A stretch of DNA of 64,000 nt, from NCBI GenBank assembly GCA_021397835.1, contig JAJFZO010000229.1, positions 1,550,001 through 1,614,000 of the forward strand, given 5' to 3'. The stretch's first letter is position 1, and each line of letters opens with the position of its first letter. Position numbers and translations under genes: made by a program. A model generated the notes under the pieces. The model was not told where the DNA came from. It searched no databases and saw nothing but the letters and a program-made list of their open reading frames with translations. Below, in pieces: positions 58,640 through 64,000 of the stretch. This DNA is from Moringa oleifera (taxonomy: Eukaryota; Streptophyta; Magnoliopsida; Brassicales; Moringaceae).

Positions 58640-59765
58640 GAATCAGAAATTTTTGTTAGGATAGGCCAAAATTTCTACATGATCACAACATGAGAAATAT
58701 CATATTTTTCAAAGAAAATACACCTAAATAATTAGACATAACAAATTTTATCTTTTCAAATACAACTAATTGCAATTTTAATTTTTTTCTACAAGATTTT
58801 ACATTATCAAATTCATCAATTATAGAGTTCATATCTATTGAATCAATGATATCTCTTCTAATATAAATAAACATATAATATACAAGAAATTATCTTTTAT
58901 TTTATTACAAAGAGGCGTCTTGAAGATTTTACAACTGAAAATGCTCGTTCTATTACTCCTATAGAAAACAAAAGAGTTAACACTAGACGAATCTAGTTAG
59001 TAGTGTTCTGGCATTTAAGTTGCAGTCAACAGTGTACCTAATTCAAAAAGAGAATTGACATCCTGAAATTCTGAAGAGTTTAAGTGCATTAAATTTGTAG
59101 TGGTCTAACAATCTTCTCAAATCTTTAAAATCTATTTTGTCAAAATCTAAAGAATAATAATCCTTAACAAGAGTAACAATATCAAGCTCACCTATTTTAC
59201 TTGAAAATTTACTATATAATTCCTTCAACTGAAAATCTATCATAATATTAAAGATTTTAAAGTGACAATAATGCTTAATTGTAATATCATCTTTTTATTA
59301 AAAAGTGCATCTTGTACCTTCCATATATAACATGCATTCATGTTGGGTATATCAATATCAAAACTAGTATAAAATGATATCATCGATCTCTTAACTCTTG
59401 AAAAAAATTTTCTTATAGTTGAAACAAAATTCATAGCACTTAAGATATCTTGAGATTTTAATTGCAAAGCATGACAAAATAAATCAAAAAGTCGTAATAC
59501 TTTATTCATCAACAACAATAAAAACACGAGCTCAAAAGATCTCAAGTCTTTACATGCACCTTTAGCTTCCTCATGCATGTTGTTATTCAATCCACTGTCA
59601 ATCAAATTTTCAAAAAAAAAAGTAAAAATAAAACCATACAAATTAATCAACCTCCTAATAGAAGTGAAATGAGAACTCTAACGAGTAGCTACAGCTAGTG
59701 CAAACTTGATTAGCCTCTTTACCCGCCTGAAGCTCTTCTAAAACAATCAAATCTATAATTTCATC
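58640..59765 (-). pseudogene. hAT-family (TTF/ZMYM1-like) transposase C-terminal relic
   Basis: Minus strand, right to left: EEAKGACKDLRSFELVFLLL, ALQLKSQDILSAMNFVSTIR and DIDIPNMN (59580-59320); a QLKELYSKFSSKIGELDIVT stretch (59235-59175); GVIERAFSVVKSS (about 58960-58920), the hAT dimerisation signature corresponding to the usual T-VERAFSA; then YIRRDIIDSIDMNSIIDEFD (58865-58800). Stops and frame changes show it is dead. It directly abuts the truncated eIF5B fragment 2 on its left and gypsy unit 3 on its right. The N-terminal zinc finger and most of the catalytic domain are missing. Confidence 0.82.
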
Positions 59766-60052
59766 TTCATGAATAAATCATAGATTTTATATCCTTTATT
59801 TGAGTTATTTCCTTCTATTTCTAGACTTAACTCCAACATGTCCAGTCTTCCTTCATTTTTAGCTCTTCACTATTCTTCCTCGACCCTTGGTAGGTGTTCA
59901 AAACTTGAGGTAGATCTTAATCGATGCAAGGTGGGTCTTCTTTGATCTCTTCAAGAGGGGAAAGACTACTTAATATCCAGCTTGAGGGTACATCTTTAGA
60001 CTTTGTTTTCGCTACTTCCAATTTTTATTTTGGCTTTCTTGATGTCAGGTAA

Positions 60053-60970
60053 TTGGTTAAAAAAAGTTTTTTTCTTCCTATAGTTTTTGAAAACCTAACT
60101 GCAACACCATCTCCTCCATCATCAATGGCTCTATATCCTCCATCATCAATGGCTTCAAAGGTAAATCTAGAGTCTACGAAAAAGGAAAGGCCCAATGTGA
60201 CTCTGGTTTTAAAAGAAAAACTACTTCACCAGAATCTACTTCCAGTCCATCATCTAAGAAACCTTATGTAAGGTCTTCTTCATCACCTAATCGCCATTCT
60301 CTAGCATTTTTGGAAAAAGGAAAAGATTTTCACTCTTCAACCAAATCTACTGAGCTTATGTTGTCAAGTCTTCCTTGTCTCAAAGGATAAGCACCTTTTC
60401 AAAGGGGTTCTAAGTTTGGGGATTCTAAGTATACCCACAGTTTGAAAGTATAAAATTCAGATTCTACCTTTAATGATAATATGGTCCTTGAGTTGGCCTG
60501 GAGCATACTTCTTCCCAGTGACGAGGCTTGTTTAACTAGTCTTAGTCTTATGAAGGTAGCTACAGAGAGTGTTTGTTTACTCACATGGGTGAGTATGCAA
60601 TTTTTGTTGATTTTAATTTTGCTAAAGCTCTGTTTGCTTATAAAGGTATGTTCTGTTATTGCCATTATCAGCTGTCAATGTTTCCTTAGATCAAGTTATA
60701 CATAGCTTTAAAGAAATTGATACTGTCAAATGAGAAAAGAATGAGTTAATAAAGGAAGGTTCGGTTCTTCAAAAAGAGATCAACGATATTGACAGTATCT
60801 TAGCCTCTTTGAGCAAGGATAATGGGGTTACTAATAAGCAAATGAAAAAATTGCAAAATGATTTAGACAATATTATACTTAGTTATGAAGTTTATAGGAA
60901 TATTGATAAGACAATCAAGATTAGACTATAGAGTTTAGAATATGAATTGAATGCCATGAGGGATGATCAA
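60053..60970 (+). pseudogene. 'Putative gypsy-type transposon' ORF relic, unit 3
   Basis: Same Ser/Pro linker (ATPSPPSSMALYPPSSMASK), then broken segments including LAWSILLPSDEACLTSLSLM at 60496-60555 and a coiled-coil start near 60760. More stops than in unit 2. Confidence 0.55.
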
Positions 60971-61379
60971 GGCAATTTGTTTCATTAGATTAAGCTATGC
61001 AAAATGAACAAGAATACTTGCTTGATTCTTGCCATTAAATACTTTTTAGTGCACTTTTTTGCTTTATAATGTAGATTTAAGCTTTCATTTTTCTATTGTG
61101 GTTATGCTTCTTGGCATTTTGCACTTCATCTTTAACATGTAATGAATAACATAAATTGTGATGAAAAATTCTTTTATTTGATATGTAATATCATGCATTG
61201 GTACTTATAAGTACTAATACATTTTATGGAAAAAGAAAAGTTTTATTACATTATCAGAGCTCCATGTCTTAGGAACTATATTTCCTTCCTTTAGCTTGAG
61301 CTGGTAGAGCCCTAGTCTGATGACTTCATCTACCAAATAAGATCTCCCCTAATTAGGGGTAAATTTTCTAACAGCTTCT

Positions 61380-63330
61380 TGAGGATTTGAAATACTAATT
61401 TTTCTGAGGACTAAATCTCCTTCATTAAATAACTTTCCTTGAACTTGTTGATTATAAAGATTGGCTACACTTTGATGATAAGTTGTTGTTCGAACATGAG
61501 CTCGCTCTTTTGCTTTTAGTATATCCAAGTTGCCTCTTGAGCATTCAAATTACTTTAGTCATCATGATTGTTGGTTCTAAAGTTATTGAGATTGATTTCA
61601 ACAGGTATTACTACCTCAGTGCCAAAAGTTAATGAAAATTGATTTCTTTCATGGCTGTTTTACTATTAGTTTTATAAGCCCATAAAATGCTATATAGCTT
61701 CTAAGCCCAAGTGCCTTTCGCCTCATCCAACCTTGTCTTCAAAACTTGTAGGATGGTTCAATTCATTGCTTTTTCTTGGCCATTTCTTTATGGATAGCCT
61801 ACAACTATGAACTTTTGTGCAATCTTGAGTCATGCACACTAATTTTTAAACCTATTCCCTTAGAATTAAAGTCCATTATCTATTACAATAACATAAGGTA
61901 TACCAAACCGACGTCTAATAGATCTCCACATGAAATCCCATGCTTGGATCGGTTATGGTCACTAAAACTTCTACTTTCACCCGCTTTGTAAAATAATCAA
62001 TTACCAAAATAGCAAAATTTTGTGCCTAGTTGCTATTAGAAGAAGACCTATCAGATCCATTCCTTATTGCATGAATGACCATCACCACACCGATTTCACA
62101 GCTCGATTAGAGCAGCTCGACTTTCTTCGCAGCTTTCGAGCCCCTTTCTTATTATTAGTAAGATAGGGCGCTTGAGCGCCCCTGCGGGAACTATTGTAAA
62201 TGAGATAGGTGTTATTGGAGCTTGTGAACTTATGATAAACTTATGATAGACTTTATATTGTTGGACATACTGCATAATGTCTTTGCAAATCGTAGGTCAA
62301 TAATAGTCTTGTCTCATGACTTTGTGTGCTAAAGAGCAACCTCTAATATAACTCTCGCAAACTCTTTCCTAAACTTTAATCATAAACATATTCTTATTCT
62401 ACAGAACCAATACACCTTAAATAGGGACGTATATATGATCTTTGATAAAAGTTATCCCCTTATCAAAGAAAACGTGTTTGCTCTTCATTTAATTTGCCTT
62501 ACTTCCGTTTGATCTTCTAAAAGAACTCTTTCAAACAAGTACCTGACCAGTAGGGTGGTCTTATCGTCTAGTATTTGTATGGAAAATACCAATGCTTATT
62601 GTATATTAGGTACTTGCAATATTTTTGAAAATGTGTTGCTGAAAGGACCACATCTTAATTAAGGATGCCATTTTGGATAAGTCATATGCTTGGGAATTTT
62701 TCCCTCTTCGAGCTTGAATGATTTTGTTAGTTTTTGAAGTGGCTTAGTAACTCATTGACCTTTTACCAGTATTTTGTCATCTGAGGGTCTAAAGTTTCTT
62801 ATTTTCCCATCATTTGGTTGGCTATATGTTGTGAGTCATTGTATATTTTCAATTTGGAGACTTGAACTTCTTGTGCAATTTTAAATCATGCCAATAGAGC
62901 TTCATATTCCGCATCATTATTTCACAAGGGGAAATCCAAGTCCATTAGTCTTGTTCTTCCACCATAAAAGCTTTGCTTTTCCTAAGATCTTTGTGTGATT
63001 CCTTTTCTTGATGATCTCTCTTTGGAGCTTTTTCAATTTTGGGAATTGTACATCCCAAATTAAATTCAACAAACTCCTAGGCTTCAAGGATTGTTGGGAT
63101 GATATTAGATCTTAAACTCATTAAGTTTAATAGTGCATTTCACCATCCTTCAAGAGGTTTCTAGTTTGTGAAGAACTTGCTTCATAGGTTCATTAGTGAA
63201 CACCATGATGTTATGTGCCTAAAAATAATGGTGAAGCTTTGTAAAGCAATTATGAAGGCATAAGCAACTTTTTCAATGATTGAATAGTGGCTTTCGACAT
63301 CATGCAAGACTTTGTTGGAACAAAAGACAT
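61380..63330 (-). pseudogene. Ty3-gypsy RNase H and integrase relic, unit 3
   Basis: Same order as unit 1: the RNase H start KVLHDVESHYSIIEKVAYAF (about 63310-63250), then the RNase H end and integrase core with stops, and the LWAYKT region near 61680. The integrase part is interrupted by the insert at 62083-62186. Confidence 0.82.
62083..62186. other. 104-base GC-rich insert with perfect hairpin
   Basis: Absent from units 1 and 2, which read straight across (GACCAT then GGAACT). GC content is far above the surroundings. It contains GGGCGC-TTGA-GCGCCC (62166-62181), a 6-bp perfect stem with a 4-base loop, and a second GAGCAGCTCGA / CAGCTTTCGAGC pairing region. Its composition suggests an organellar (mitochondrial) fragment, which is only a guess. 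Confidence 0.6.
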
Positions 63331-64000
63331 CGAACTCACCAGTGAAGTGTTGAGAAAAAAATGAAAATGTCAAGGAAATTCGAGCCTAAAGGATCGAATT
63401 GAACAAAGGCAACACGAAAGGAATAACCCAAGAAACATTAAGAGCAAAGGAAGATGAATGAAGAAACAAAAATGTTTGAAAAATAGGTTTCAAAAATTTG
63501 AAGGGAAGAAAAAGGCAAGCAAAAAGACCTACCATCATGCCTCATTAATTATCTTATTGATACAACCAATAATAACGAAACGTGTGCTAATGCATCAAAC
63601 AAATGCCTTTTCTTGAAACGTTATGGCTTAATACTAAGGATGAACAGTAGGTCAACCCTCAACACAATCGATTTCCTCAATAACACCTAAAGTTGAGTAC
63701 ATGTCCTATGTCCTCTTGACCTAGTCTGTAAAAGTATCATCATATTGGTTGATGCTACTTCGAATGAGGGTAGATGACATGACAAACAATCACAATTCAG
63801 AAGACACTTGGCACCACATCGACACGGATTTAAGGGCACGCTTAGCATTACCTCACTACGAATTCAACGCCATATAATCCTCTACCAATTTTGATAGGAC
63901 ACGACACTTATCTTCAGTTATCAAAAAATATCAAATTTTCCTATAAAGGCTTATAAAGACCATGAAATCTAGGAGACTCCTTTGTTATCATCTATATAGC

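Larger units (their letters stand above)
59783..64000 (+). repeat. Gypsy-relic amplification unit 3 (truncated by window end)
   Basis: Collinear with 39026-44000. It holds the transposon ORF relic, pol relic and the first part of the plus LTR. It has a deletion in the coiled-coil/3' part of the plus ORF near 60985 relative to unit 1 and a private 104-base GC-rich insert. The GLP expected from units 1 and 2 would lie outside the window. Confidence 0.85.

Noticed and set aside
1..64000. tRNA, rRNA, CRISPR arrays, bacterial-type operons, biosynthetic gene clusters or a new defence system
   Set aside because: None seen. The sequence is plant nuclear with intron-bearing genes and retroelements; nothing suggests a previously undescribed multi-gene system.

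Overview
The window is plant nuclear DNA, almost certainly from a woody eudicot. Genes carry GT-AG introns, one gene is the plant O-GlcNAc transferase SECRET AGENT, another is a P-type PPR protein, and most of the rest is a tandem cluster of germin-like proteins (GLPs) embedded in LTR retrotransposons. The overall style resembles grapevine (Vitis), but species identity is inference only.

Layout. 150-2883 (+): the last eleven exons of SEC. 4558-5898 (-): an intronless, probably organelle-targeted PPR gene. 6660-24160 and 25860-36840: two paralogous blocks from one segmental duplication, each holding three GLP loci in the same arrangement (two on -, one on +). In the first block only the middle GLP is intact; in the second block all three are intact. 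Since duplication each block has taken its own transposons. Block 1 has a gag-only LTR element (about 11060-13590), a solo LTR with a perfect target-site duplication (14307-14813), and an inverted pair of old LTR elements (about 15155-22713) into which a very young, almost intact Copia element (15685-20738) has jumped. Block 2 has a decayed Copia element on the minus strand (about 30250-34830).

37400-64000: a second amplification. A unit made of a decayed 'putative gypsy-type transposon' ORF on +, RNase H/integrase relics of Ty3-gypsy pol on -, a plus-oriented LTR, an AT-rich tract and one GLP gene occurs about 2.3 times (about 38380-46985, 48725-55387, 59783 to window end). GLP genes 7 and 8 belong to the first two units; a further GLP is predicted just beyond the window. 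Between units lie two complementary fragments of a dead eIF5B gene on the minus strand (46990-48725 and 55885-58630), the second capped by a decayed hAT transposase (58640-59765).

Function. The intact GLPs (GLP2, 4, 5, 6, 7, 8) keep a signal peptide, the two N-terminal cysteines and the full three-His/one-Glu cupin metal site, so they are expected to be secreted apoplastic Mn-cupins. Two sub-types exist: a 221-residue form (GLP2, GLP5) and a 227-residue form (GLP4, 6, 7, 8). I see no new enzymatic or defence system here. The unusual content is genomic architecture: nested and inverted retroelements, a duplicated GLP triad with unequal decay, a gypsy-linked GLP amplification, and a split translation-factor pseudogene.
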